From Nocardia puris (GTDB taxonomy: Bacteria > Actinomycetota > Actinomycetes > Mycobacteriales > Mycobacteriaceae): 64,000 nt of DNA. Shown here in pieces: positions 9,452 to 31,600 of this stretch (the stretch's first letter is position 1; each line of letters starts with the position of its first letter). Position numbers and translations under genes: made by a program. The stretch lies in assembly GCF_003315035.1 (NCBI RefSeq), contig NZ_QNRE01000008.1, positions 186,001-250,000 on the forward strand, given 5' to 3'. The notes under the pieces were generated by a model. It did not search any database. It saw nothing but the letters and a program-made list of their open reading frames with translations, and was not told the DNA's origin.

Positions 9452-9967
9452 CTACCAGCTGGAATCGACGACCCCGTTGCCGGGTTTGGCCGGACGGTCG
9501 TGGTCGATCTCCTCCACGTCTGTGAACGTCATCTCCGGCTCGGCGGCCTCGGCGCGCTCGGGTGCGTCCGGTGGCGCGAGGGAAACCGGCGGCTCCGTGG
9601 GAATCTCGTTCTCGAAGTCGGGCATGCCCTCGATCACTTCGGACAGCTTGGGCAGGCGGGCGCGGCGTTCGGTGAGCGGCGCGGCCAGTTCCCGGCTCAG
9701 CTTCGCCACTTCCGCCGCGGCCTCCTGGGCGGTCTTCGTCACGGTCTCGGCGATCTCGCCGTAGCTCAAATCCTCGATACCGGAGGAGAACTTGGTCTCG
9801 ATGACGACACCGTTGGCGTTGACGGTGACCGTCACGCGCCGGTCGCGCGAGGTGGCGGTGGCGGTCAGCCGCACCCGCTCCCGCTGGGCCCGCGCGATCG
9901 CGCGCATCTGCTGCTGGAAGGCATCGATCACCGATGCCATGTCACGTTCGTCGTAATCGCTTGCCAT
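9452..9967 (-). CDS. YbaB/EbfC-like protein, partner of the giant downstream
   Basis: 171 residues. The ATG at 9967 has GGAAAGG upstream; longer in-frame starts give non-coding-like sequence. The N-terminal half holds an LTATA..RRVTVTVNANGVVIE core like YbaB/EbfC nucleoid-associated proteins, then an alpha-helical part and an acidic/Pro-rich tail ending GVVDSSW. YbaB proteins bind DNA in other bacteria. Here the position between a WXG100-type gene and a WXG100-headed giant suggests a chaperone or secretion-partner role instead (inference). It is a paralogue of 25177-24665, sharing the core, the RLPKLS segment and the C-terminal Gly-Val-x-acidic-Ser-x-Trp ending. The stop is 18 bases before the next start. 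Confidence 0.88.
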   Translation of the reverse strand: MASDYDERDMASVIDAFQQQMRAIARAQRERVRLTATATSRDRRVTVTVNANGVVIETKFSSGIEDLSYGEIAETVTKTAQEAAAEVAKLSRELAAPLTERRARLPKLSEVIEGMPDFENEIPTEPPVSLAPPDAPERAEAAEPEMTFTDVEEIDHDRPAKPGNGVVDSSW

Positions 9968-10032
9968 GCAGACCTTTCCGCGGACACGCCGCCACGGGCG
10001 ACCGCACACCCGCGGCGGCGCACCGGCGCGTC

Positions 10033-10350
10033 TCAGCGCCCGAAGTTCTCGGCCGAGGCCTGCTCGTAGTTCTGGACGGCGTCGGCGGCGCGATACTGGC
10101 CGTCCGACATCGACCGGAAGGAGGCGGCCATTTTCTCGGTACCGGTGACGATCTTGTCCATCGAGGCGACGAATCCGTCGGGGCCGTCGGCGAACTGGGT
10201 GCCGAACTTGTCCGGCCCCCAGGCGGCGGAACCGACCGACATCGCGGAGGTCACCTTGGCGGCGAGCTGGCGTACCGTCCGGTCGACCGCGGCGGTGTCC
10301 TGCCCCGCGATGCGCAATTTCTCCTCGTAGCTCTCGAATCTCTCCGCCAT
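10033..10350 (-). CDS. WXG100-type small ESX protein
   Basis: 105 residues, ATG at 10350. Helix - SAAWGPDKFG turn - helix layout typical of WXG100/ESX-type proteins, close to the family's usual 100 residues. YRAAD near the C-terminus fits the YxxxD/E type VII export motif. It is 65 bases upstream of the YbaB-like start and is the first gene of the second WXG/YbaB/giant module. Paralogue of 25506-25201: both have W-G, Phe-Ala-Asp-Gly and a following helix. Likely a secreted partner of the giant or a component of its export complex (inference). The 115-base gap upstream could carry a promoter, but no convincing -10/-35 pair was found. Confidence 0.85.
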   Translation of the reverse strand: MAERFESYEEKLRIAGQDTAAVDRTVRQLAAKVTSAMSVGSAAWGPDKFGTQFADGPDGFVASMDKIVTGTEKMAASFRSMSDGQYRAADAVQNYEQASAENFGR

Positions 10351-10465
10351 GCGTGAACCCCGTGTCCTTCCAGCAGAACTCGAAACGATGATCGCACGAC
10401 GAGCGTATTGCCGGTAGGTGAACGGCCATGAACAAAATGACGGAAATCGGCCACGCTCTGACGGA

Positions 10466-12052
10466 TCAAGCGGTCGGCGAACCGTGCCTGCGCCGGAAAC
10501 GCTCTTCGAATTCGGCGATGTAGCGCGAGGGCGCGACCGAGGAGGACGACTGTTCGAGCACACCGTCGTCGGCGACGTAGAAGATGGCCCGGCCGATCGA
10601 GATCTCACCGGGCGCGGTGGGCACATACACCATCCAGCCCACGCCGATCCGCTCCGCGCGCAACTGTTCCAGCGGATAGCCGCTGGTATCGAGGTTCTCG
10701 TCGGCGGCGAAGCGCCGCACGGACTCGATGGCGTCGTCCTCGGGCAGCGGTTCCGGCAGCGTCATGGTGACCCCGGCCATGGTGAGCTGGTACAGGGCGC
10801 TGTCGATGTCATAGGTGCCGTCGTCGCCGAACACCTCCGCCAGCGTGGCCCTGGTCACGGAGCCGACCTCGGCGGCCGTGACCAGATCGGCCACCGCGGG
10901 GCGGCGTTGCTCGCGGACTTGGTCCGCCAGCAGGCCGCAGACCACGTCGATCACCGTCTCCTCGGTCCAGACTCCGGGCACCGCGTCGCTGAGACGGTCG
11001 GCGGACGGCGACTCACCGCGATACCATTTCCCGGCTTCCCACCAGTAGCAGAACGACAGCAACCCGTTGGCGGCGCGGGGATTCAGCACCGGGTTGGCGA
11101 TCCACTCCGGCGCGCCGGCGTAGATCGCCGGCATCGGTTCGCCGCCGTTGTACACAGCATCCAACTCGGGGGCGTTCCAGACACCCCCGGACAGGACCGC
11201 CCGCCCGCCCGGCAGCACGTACAGCGTGGAACCACCGCGCTTCGCACCTTCGAACCAGCCGAGCGAGGGCAGAACCCTTGGACCCCACTGCGATCCGGCC
11301 GCGACGAAAGCCGCGGCCAGCACCGCCCAGCGCGCCCACATGACCGGCATCGCGGGGAAGTCGTCCCAGGACGGCACCGCCCGAACACCGTCGGCGCGGT
11401 CGGCGCGCGCCTGCGCCGCCGCCTGCTGCGCCGTGCGGGACTGCCTGCCCTCGTTGCCGATGTAGGCGGCCAGCCACACCGGCAGCGAATCGCGGGGGTA
11501 CACCTCGAGATCCGCGCGGTAGACCTCCGGCGGGAACAGCTGATCGTCCGGGAACGGCTCGTCGCCGTAGTCGTAATCGACCTCCAGCGAGCCCTCTTTG
11601 GTGAGGGTGACCAGCAACCGCCACCACGGGCCGTCACTGAGCTGCGCCGACAGGTTCCGCTGCTCGCGAACCAAGGCGAGCACCTCGTCGCCCGGCTGGA
11701 CCCGGACCGAACGATCCCGGTCGTCGGAGAAGATCACTTCGGCGACCTGGACGGGCGCGGTGCACACGAATACGGCCTGAACGCGATCCCAGCCCGCCGG
11801 CCCCAACGCGGCCAGCTCCCTGGCGATCCGATGGTTGAGCTGTTTGGCCTGGTCGGCGGGATCGGTGTCGTCCTCGCCCGGCTCCACCAGGGTGAACTCG
11901 ACGTCAGGATCGTCGTTCTCGTCGGCGAAGCCGCGCATGAACTCCCGCAGGAACTCCTCGTCGGCCTCTGCTCCGGGCAGGTGCTCGGCCACCTCGCCCG
12001 GCGCGGACTCACCGTCGGGACGCACGCGGGCCTGGTCGTCTGGGTTGGTCAC
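10466..12052 (-). CDS. 528-aa acidic protein, candidate immunity protein
   Basis: GTG start at 12052, with GAGGAG 11 bases upstream. An acidic N-terminal stretch (about 1-70) is followed by a region (about 75-210) that looks like DUF600/YezG-type immunity domains: WWRLLVTLTKEG, VDYDYGDEPF and PPEVYRADLEVYPRD. A C-terminal region ends with IFYVADDGVLEQSSSS and a helix FEERFRRRHG. No signal peptide or membrane segment is evident, so it is probably cytoplasmic. It stands between two toxin modules, as immunity genes often do. Which toxin it would neutralise is not determined. It is separated from the upstream gene by a strong hairpin. Family assignment is from sequence style and is tentative. Confidence 0.8.
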   Translation of the reverse strand: MTNPDDQARVRPDGESAPGEVAEHLPGAEADEEFLREFMRGFADENDDPDVEFTLVEPGEDDTDPADQAKQLNHRIARELAALGPAGWDRVQAVFVCTAPVQVAEVIFSDDRDRSVRVQPGDEVLALVREQRNLSAQLSDGPWWRLLVTLTKEGSLEVDYDYGDEPFPDDQLFPPEVYRADLEVYPRDSLPVWLAAYIGNEGRQSRTAQQAAAQARADRADGVRAVPSWDDFPAMPVMWARWAVLAAAFVAAGSQWGPRVLPSLGWFEGAKRGGSTLYVLPGGRAVLSGGVWNAPELDAVYNGGEPMPAIYAGAPEWIANPVLNPRAANGLLSFCYWWEAGKWYRGESPSADRLSDAVPGVWTEETVIDVVCGLLADQVREQRRPAVADLVTAAEVGSVTRATLAEVFGDDGTYDIDSALYQLTMAGVTMTLPEPLPEDDAIESVRRFAADENLDTSGYPLEQLRAERIGVGWMVYVPTAPGEISIGRAIFYVADDGVLEQSSSSVAPSRYIAEFEERFRRRHGSPTA

Positions 12053-12078
12053 GTCGCCGCTATCTCCTCATCTGTCCC

Positions 12079-12114
12079 CGCCGCCGCGACGCCGTTGGCG
12101 GCGTCGCGGCGGCG
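12079..12114 (-). terminator. 16-bp perfect GC hairpin, probable terminator or attenuator
   Basis: Arms CGCCGCCGCGACGCCG (12079-12094) and its exact reverse complement (12099-12114) around a TTGG loop. No U-tract follows on the minus strand, which is common for actinobacterial terminators. It lies after the 95-aa gene and ends 10 bases before the Shine-Dalgarno of the 528-aa gene, so it may end the upstream transcript or limit read-through and initiation of the next gene. Confidence 0.75.
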
Positions 12115-12196
12115 TTCCCATCCTGACACAGCCGCACACCCGGTGAACGGCGATCGAACCGCCGTCCGGCACAAGCACGTCCGGGAGGGCCGCCGG

Positions 12197-12458
12197 CTAG
12201 GCCCGGTCGTGTTTGCGGCGATTGTGTTCCTCGATCATCCGGTCCAGCTCGGCGCGCCGGGCCGCGGCATTGGACCCGTCCAGCTGGCCGGCGAACGCGG
12301 CCCGTGCCGCGGCCACCAGATCCTGGGGCACGCTCGGGTAGGCCCGGGCGATGGCGATCAGCGCGGCATCGGTCTCGACGTCCAGTCCGGTCTCCGAGCG
12401 CAATCCGCCACCGGTCGTGACCGAGGCCAGCTCGGCCTCGAAGTTGCGCCGCAGTTCG

Positions 12459-12484
<26 letters not shown>
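12197..12484 (-). CDS. Small 95-aa protein overlapping the end of the 4049-aa gene
   Basis: GTG start at 12484, chosen because CGGAG lies about 10 bases upstream and the sequence before it in frame is non-coding-like. It overlaps the 3' end of the 4049-aa gene by 26 bases in another frame, which implies translational coupling. The product begins VRSRYPTDDELRRNF, is largely helical, and ends in a charged EEHNRRKHDRA tail. Family not recognised. Its position right after a giant toxin-like gene makes it a candidate immunity or accessory protein (inference). Confidence 0.7.
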
Positions 12485-24608
<12,124 letters not shown>

Positions 24609-24664
24609 GGACGCTCACCACCGTCGCCGCGGGCCGGCGCGGCGCGGCGTACGCTGCGCGCGGC

Positions 24665-25177
24665 TCACCAACCGGACTCGTGCACGCCGGTGTCGGCGGG
24701 CGGCCGGGTGTGGTCCCACTGCTCGACGTCATGGAACTCGGGTCCGGGCGCGATGTCGGCGGCGCGGTCGGCCGCGCCGGGTGGCGATGTCGGCACGTCC
24801 GGCGGCGTCGGCACCATGTCCTGCACATCGGGTATGCCCGGCACGAAGTCGGAGAGCTTGGGCATCCTGGCGTGCTGTGCGTGCAGCGAGTCCATGATCT
24901 CCCGCGTCCGGCCCCGCACCTGCGCCGCGGCGTCCTGGGCGGCGGCCGTGACGGCGGCGGCGACCTCATCGTGGGTCAATTCCCCGACGTCCGGAGCGAA
25001 CCGGGTCTCTATCACCTCCCCGTTCGCGTTGACGGTGACGCGCACCCGGCGTCCGCCCGCGTACGCGGTGGCGGTGAGCCGCGCCTGCTCCCGCTGTGCC
25101 CGCACGATCGAATCCAGCCCGGACCGCACCGTATCCATGAGATCCGCCAGCTGAGCCTTGGCCATCCGCTCGGCCAT
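24665..25177 (-). CDS. YbaB/EbfC-like protein, partner of the 4049-aa protein
   Basis: 170 residues. ATG at 25177 with an excellent Shine-Dalgarno (GGGAGGT, 6 bases upstream). The core LTATAYAGGRRVRVTVNANG and the following ALPHA-helical EI..SLHAQHARMPKLS region match YbaB/EbfC family proteins and the paralogue at 9967-9452. A Pro/Asp-rich tail ends GVHESGW, keeping the Gly-Val-x-acidic-Ser-x-Trp ending of the paralogue. It lies 23 bases after the WXG100-type gene and 56 bases before the giant. The operon position suggests a chaperone or secretion partner (inference); DNA binding is the classical role of the family. Confidence 0.88.
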   Translation of the reverse strand: MAERMAKAQLADLMDTVRSGLDSIVRAQREQARLTATAYAGGRRVRVTVNANGEVIETRFAPDVGELTHDEVAAAVTAAAQDAAAQVRGRTREIMDSLHAQHARMPKLSDFVPGIPDVQDMVPTPPDVPTSPPGAADRAADIAPGPEFHDVEQWDHTRPPADTGVHESGW

Positions 25178-25200
25178 CGCCGCACCTCCCGAATCGTGTG

Positions 25201-25506
25201 TCAGAAGTTCGCCGCTGCGGCCGCGTCGGTGTTCTCCAGCAGGTCCGCCGAGTCCCGCAGGGCGGTCGAATACGACTCGAGCAGTGCTGGTTTCGACTCG
25301 AAGGCGCTCTCGACATTCCGCGCGGACGCGAGATAGCCGTTGCCGTCCGCGAAACTGCGGCCGTATTCGTCGTCGCCCCACTTCCCCTCGTTCGGCGCCG
25401 CCGAGGCGAGCAGGGTGGCCAGAATCGTCCGGAACCGATCGGCCATGCCGTCGAGATCTCCTGCCACGCCGCGCAATTCGGATTCCAGCCGCACTTCGTC
25501 AGTCAC
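25201..25506 (-). CDS. WXG100-type small ESX protein
   Basis: 101 residues. GTG at 25506 chosen because GGAGGT lies 4 bases upstream; the in-frame start further up lacks such a site. Two helices flank KWGDDEYGRSFADGNGY, which fits the WXG100 turn. First gene of the WXG/YbaB/giant module 25506-12459. No clear YxxxD/E export motif at the C-terminus, unlike its paralogue at 10350-10033. Probably a secretion partner encoded with its giant (inference). Confidence 0.85.
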   Translation of the reverse strand: MTDEVRLESELRGVAGDLDGMADRFRTILATLLASAAPNEGKWGDDEYGRSFADGNGYLASARNVESAFESKPALLESYSTALRDSADLLENTDAAAAANF

Positions 25507-25587
25507 GCCGACCTCCAGGTGTCCACCGATCAACCGTTCGATGAACAGTCTCGGCCGGTCCTGTTAACCGGGCATGACACCCAGCGA

Positions 25588-25615
25588 ACAGAATCGCGAT
25601 TCTGTGTTAACACAG
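25588..25615. promoter_or_regulatory. Two overlapping perfect palindromes in the intergenic gap
   Basis: ACAGAATCGCGATTCTGT (18 bp, 25588-25605) and CTGTGTTAACACAG (14 bp, 25602-25615) overlap by 4 bases in the 153-base gap between the end of the giant frame and the WXG100-type gene. They could be an operator for the 25506 operon or part of the giant's terminator; there is no clear U-tract on the minus strand. Confidence 0.5.
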
Positions 25616-25659
25616 TCCGGCGCGGTTGCGGCGCAAGCGGATTCAGCGCCGACGCACCC

Positions 25660-28600
25660 CTACCGCTCCAGCCACGCGGCGCTCCCCTCGGGCAAGGTCA
25701 CCCGAAGGTGCTCCGACCCGCCCGACGCCGATCTCCCCGTGGCGTGCTCGGCCGACGTCACCAGTATCGTGTACAGCACCCGAGCCGGCTCGGAAGCTTC
25801 CGCCGCGAGCATCTCCACCTCGGCGAAAGCGTCGGCGAACGCCTCACCGGGATCGAAGGATTCCAGACGCCGATCGTGATCGCCCGCGAAGCTGTACCTG
25901 CTCAGCCGAACCAGCCAGTCTCGGAACTCCCCGGCGGGATGCGCGCCACGATGGAAGGCGCGCAACGTGTCCAGGACGTCGCCGGGCGTCAGCTGCCCCA
26001 GCACAGGGCTGCCGGCTCGAGCGAGCGCATGGCCGAGTTCGTGGCTGATCAGCGCCCGGATCGGATGCCGCGCGTAGGCGCGCGTGTGGAATCCGGACGC
26101 CACTTCTTCGGCCAGCACCGCGCGCAGACCGTCGGCATCCATCGCGTATGCCCGGTTGAGCATGATGTATTCGGTGAACCGGCGACCGCCCACCTCGATC
26201 GCCGGGCCGGTCTCGGCCTTCTCACTCGCCGGCATCGCGTCGATGTGGACGCCGCCGAGGTCGATGGCCGGATAGCGGCGCAGGACATCGTCGACCGTGC
26301 GGCCGAACTCACGGGCGACGTCGGCATCGACCGCCGGATCCGCGAAGCCCCACGCGTCCAGACCGTGCCTGCGCATGAGCAGCTCGCCCACCTCGCTCGC
26401 GGAGAGCGTCCGCCACTGGTCCCCGTCGCCCTCCGGCGACAACGACTCGAAGACGTCGATTTCGGCGGCGCGCGTGGCTATTTCGTCACGTACGCCCGCG
26501 TAGGCGGTGTCGATGGCGGTGTGGGCGTGGTGGGCGATCCCGGTGAGGATGTCCTCGCGGAGGGTGCGGACGAGGCCGGAATCGAGGCGGGCCTGGCTTT
26601 CGCGCAGCTCGACCGTCGCGTACAGGGCGGCGAGCTCGAGTCCGCGTAGCCGCATCGTGTCCGCATCGGCGTTCGCCATGCGGAGCCGGGCGTATTCCTC
26701 GGTGCGCCCGTCGATTTCGGCGCGCAGGCGCGCGGCCTCGGCGAGCCGCTCTTGCTCGTGGCCGATCGGCGCGTCCGCCGCCGCGCGCAACGTCTCCGCG
26801 ACGACCGCCAAGCGCGCGGTCTCGGACCGCGCCCGCCGCGCCGCCTCCGAATCGGAGCGGCTCACGTCGGTGGACGCCGCCGCGGCGAGGCCGCGGCGCA
26901 ACCGATCTTGTTCGCCCGCGAGCGCCGTGTGAATCGCCTCCAGCCGAGCCGGGTCCGGGTGGTGCGCCCGGCTCTGGACGGCGTCGAGCCAGTTCCGCAA
27001 CCGGTCCAGCTCGGCCGCCCGTGCATCGGGGGGCGCCGTCTCGGCGATCAATTGTGCCTGGCGCGTGATGATTTCGGCGCGAATCTGTTCTATCGCGGTG
27101 TGCACGCGACCGCCGTTCATACCCGGTGTCACGCCCTCGGCGATGCCGAGCCACTCGCGCCGGCGAACCAGCTCCGCCTCGATCACCGATTCGGGGCGTG
27201 CGCGACCGTCGCCGCCTCGGGCCGCGGCGAGTTCGGCGGTGCGGAGTTCGACATCCGCACGCAACCGCTCCAGCAGTTCTTCCCGGACGACCGGACGATC
27301 GCCGCCCGCGAAAACCTCGAGCATCGTGCGGCGGCGATCCACCTCCTCGCGCAGCCGCACCACGACGCCCGGGTCCGCACTGCCGGATTCGGCGACACGC
27401 GCACGGAGAGCGGTGACGGTGCCGCGTTCCCGCGCGGCGTATCCGGCCGGATCGGTGAGCGTGCCGTCGCGAAGGATCCGGTGCCGGTCGGCGATCCACA
27501 CGCTGCCTTCGGCGCCGGGACGCGCCGCCGAGTCCGCTCCCACCGCCGCGACGAACGGGATCGAGATCTCCGGTGTGCGCACGGGCGCCGGCCCACCCGC
27601 CAGAACGCCTGTTCCGGGCGCGAACTGCCGCCCCGCCGCCCATGCCGCGACGGTCCGGTCGACAACCAGGTGGGCGTAGTCGGCGAGCGCGGCGGCCTGC
27701 GCGGCGCGCGTCGCGTTGTCGCGGCGCATCGCCGCGACGGCGTCGGCGGTCGGCGTGACACCGCCGGCCGGCTCGCCCGGGCCGAGTCGCCGGGCGAGCT
27801 CGACGGCCGCCGCCCGGTCGTCGGCGGGCAGGCCGAGGGAGTCGCGCACGGGCAGCGCGTAGGCGGACGCGGCCCGCCCCGTCGAGTCCCCGATGACCGA
27901 GGACAGTTGGTCCAGCCGCTCGGCCACTCGCACCGTCTCGGCGCGCAATCGCTCGATCGTCGCGGCGAGCTGGTCGGGAGCCAGCTCCACGGGGGACACC
28001 CCGACGATGTCCATCCATGCATTCCGCTCGGCCGAGAGCCGATCCATGGTGGCGGTGTCAGCCGGAACCTGTCGCGCCGCATCGTTATAACGTCGCGCGA
28101 GCGCGGCGAGCGCCTCGATGGCACCGGCACGCGCCCTGGTGCGGTAGCGCAGTTCGGCGTGCGTCGCCGCCAGCGTCTCCGGATCGTACGCGCGCGGATC
28201 CAGGCCGAGCGCGCGCAACGGTTCCTCCGCGCCGGCGAACCGGGCCGCATCATCGGCCGGACGCGCGCCGCTGTCTTCCGGCACCGCGAGATCCGCCCGG
28301 CGAGGTCGCGACGACTCCGGCTCCGGGTTCGCCGCGGACGAGCCCGGCGGCGTAACCGAGGTGGGCGAACCGCCCTCCCGGCCGGAGGCGGACTCGGGTG
28401 GCCCGGCATCCGGCTGCCGCCGCTCGGCGCGACCGGCCTGGTTCGCCGTGAAGGGCTCGGGCAGTGCTCCCCGCCCCCGGGAGTGCTCCTCGAGCGGCAG
28501 ATCGGTATCGGGTCCGTCGAACGTGCCATCGCGGCGGACGGGCGCGCGCAGCCCGTCGATCAGTAGCTCGTACAGCACCTGCGCGGGTTCGGGTGCGGCG

Positions 28601-31600
28601 CGACCGAGACGCTCCACCGTGACGTACGCGTCCGCCAACGCCTCGGCCGGGTCGAACGAGGCCAGGTGCTTGGTTTCGTCGCCGCCGAACGCCTGCCCGC
28701 TCAGCTGGGTCATCCAGCGGTGGAACGCGTCCGGGTCGAAATCCGGCCGGGTGGCGCGGAAATGGTCGAGCAGGTGCAGGATCAGCCGCCGCTGGGCGGC
28801 CGCCGGATCGAGCCACGTCGCCAGGCCCGCGTTGTCCAGCGCATGGCCCAGTTCGTGCTCGGCCACCGCACGGACCGGGTCGCGTTCGGCGCCCTCGGGC
28901 ATGCGGCCGTTCGAAACCAGGCCGGCCACCGCGATCCCGAGACCCGCGAGATCCGTGGCGTACGAACGGCTCAGGGTGATCGCGTCGGTGTAGAGCCTTC
29001 CATCCGCACCCAGGCGGACGGTCGTCATCGCCAGCCAGCTGCTGTCGGGCAACTCTCCGATCCGCACGGCGCGCGGATCGATGTCGGGGAAGCGGTCGAG
29101 CGTTTCGGCGACCACGCGCACGAACTCCCGCACGATCAGCGGGTCCAAGGCGTGGTCGTCGAAACCCGTTGTCTCCAGGCCGTATCGGCGTTCCAGCTCG
29201 CGCACCTCTGGCGGGAGATCACCCGCCGAGATCCCACTCTCGTTCGCGCCCGCCGCACCGTCGGGAACACCGCCCGCACCCGGCGCCCCGGCAAGCGGCA
29301 GCGTGCCGGGGTGATCCCAGGGCGCATCCGAGGCCGCCTCCACGCTCCCTCCACCCTCGCTCGCGCCGCCGAGCGGGTCCGGAGTCGCGGGCGGCTCGGC
29401 GGCGTGGGCACCCTCCGGCGATTCCGCGCGGGCATCGCGCGGAATCATCCGTTCGGTGCGTGTATCGGCGAGGCTGTCGGCGCCGGTCGGCGCCAGCCTC
29501 GGGAAACCACGGGCCACCGCGTCGAGATCGGCGCGGCACCGGTCGATTTCAGCGCGGATCTCGGCCAGCGCGGCGGTGACCGGCGCCTGCGTACGCTCGG
29601 TGAGGTCGGCGATGAGCTCGTCGGCGGCCGCGCGGCGCTCGGCGTCGGTGAGCCGGACCGAACTCTCCAGCAGTGCCAGCAGCGTGCGGTCAGCGCGCAG
29701 GCGCTCGCGCAGGCCACGTTCCGCCGTGCCGTCGCCGCCGTCGAGTTCGTCGCTGCCGGAACGGGCCGCCAGTTCGCTCGCGCGGGCGGTGATGTCGGCG
29801 CGCAGCGCATCGATGACGTGAGCGGGCGGCACGGGCTGGGACGCGGCGGTCACCGGCGTCGACAGGAGCTGCCGGACCACCTCGGCCAGCTCCTCTTGCG
29901 CGCGCAGATCGGCGTCGAACCGCGCGAGCGGGACCGGCGCCCCGGTGGCGTCCACGATCTCCGCGCCGGGGCGCAGCGTGAGCCGGTCGTTCTCGGCCCG
30001 CAGGATGCGCTCGAGCAAATGGTCCACGGCCGCGTCCAGCTGTCGCTCGCCAGGGCGCGGCGCGCGGCTCTCCAACGCGGCCAGCCAGGGGCGCAGCGAC
30101 TCGATCTCGGCGGCGACGGCGGCGCGCCGGGCCTCGGCATCGGATTCCCATCCCGCCGACAACACGGCGAATTCGGCTTCCGCGCGGGCGATCTCGGCAC
30201 GCACGGCGGCGATCGCGGCTTCGACGGTCTTGCCGGACGGCGTCGCCACGTCGCTGTCGATGAGCGCGAGCCATGCCCGGCGTCTGCCGACCGGCGAATC
30301 GGGGGGTTCGGGTTCCCCCGCGGCGTCGCGTTCCCGTGCGGCCAGATCGGCGCGCAGCTCGACGAGCGCCGATTCCGGCACCGGCCGCCGGTCGCTGCCC
30401 GCGAACACCGCGAGGCGACGGCGGACCCGCTCGATCTCGGCGCGGACCCGCTCGACCGGCGGCTCGCCTTCGGCGCGCAGCGCGGCGAGTTCGGCCTTCG
30501 CCGCCGCACCGACCGCACTGCCGTCGACCTTCGGGAACTCGGGGAGGTCGAGCACGTCGATCAACCGGCGCAGCCGCTCGATCTCGGCGCGCACCAGCTC
30601 CGGTGTGCGGGGTTCGCCGTCGGCGCCGGTCCACTCGCCGCTGAACTGCCCGAGTTCGTGCAGTTCGCCGGTGCGGAAGTCGATTTCGGCGCCGAGCGCG
30701 GTGCGGATCCGCTCCAGATCGCCCGTCGCCAATTCCGCGTCCAGCGCCCGCCAGCGCTCGGCATCGGCGAGCAGGCGCTGCGCGAACAGCCGGCCGACGC
30801 GGGCGGCAGGCCCCGCGCCGCGGTCGGAACCGAAAGCCGCCGCGATCGCCTCCCGGTGGGCTGCCTCGGCGTCGATCCAGGTGCGGATGGACTCGATCTC
30901 CGCCTCCGACAGCGCCGTCCGCTGCCGTGCGCGTTTCAGGTCCACGTCGACGCTCGGGTCGCGATTCGCGGCGGCCAGCGCGGCTTCCAGCCGCCGCAGT
31001 GTCGCGTCCATCCGCGCGGTTTCGCCGACCCGTGCCAGCGCGCCGCGCACGGCGCCGGCGGGGAGTTCCGCGGCGTCGTCCACCCGCCCCGGCACCGCGT
31101 ACGCGCGCAGTTCCCGTATGCGCCGGTCGATCGCCCGCTCCAGTTCGCCGCGCACCGCGGTCCGGTCGCCGGAGCCGAGTGCGGGCGGCGGCGCGCCGAG
31201 CAGCCGCTCGATGTCGCGGACGTGGACGGCGGTGCGGTCCGGCGGGAGGATCGGCGGCGCCGGGAATCGGTCCGGGCCCGCGTACAGGTCGGTCTGTCCC
31301 GCGACCCCGCCGAGTGCCCGAATCGCGGCGTCGCGATCGGAGAGCGGAACCGCCGCCGGAGACGGGATAGACCGCGCGGGAATCGCGTCGTTCTCGTTCG
31401 CCCAGGCGAACGTCGCGTGGCGGGCGAGCATGCGGGCGTAGTCGGCGGCGGCCTCGGCTTTGGCCGCCCGCAGCGCGTTCTCGTAGCGCAACGCCGCGAC
31501 GATCTCGTCGGCGCGGCCGCTGCCGATCAGCTCCTCCGGGATGCCGAGGCGGCGGGCCGCGGCGACCGGATCGGCCTCGCCGGCACCGCCGACCTGGGCG

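Noticed and set aside
9968..10435. Longer N-terminus for the 171-aa YbaB-like protein
   Set aside because: The extension overlaps the WXG100-type gene in another frame and reads Arg-rich and non-coding-like; the ATG at 9967 has a good Shine-Dalgarno.
10351..10465. Promoter in the gap before the 105-aa WXG100-type gene
   Set aside because: A TACGCT-like -10 is present, but no -35 at acceptable spacing was found, so it was not called.
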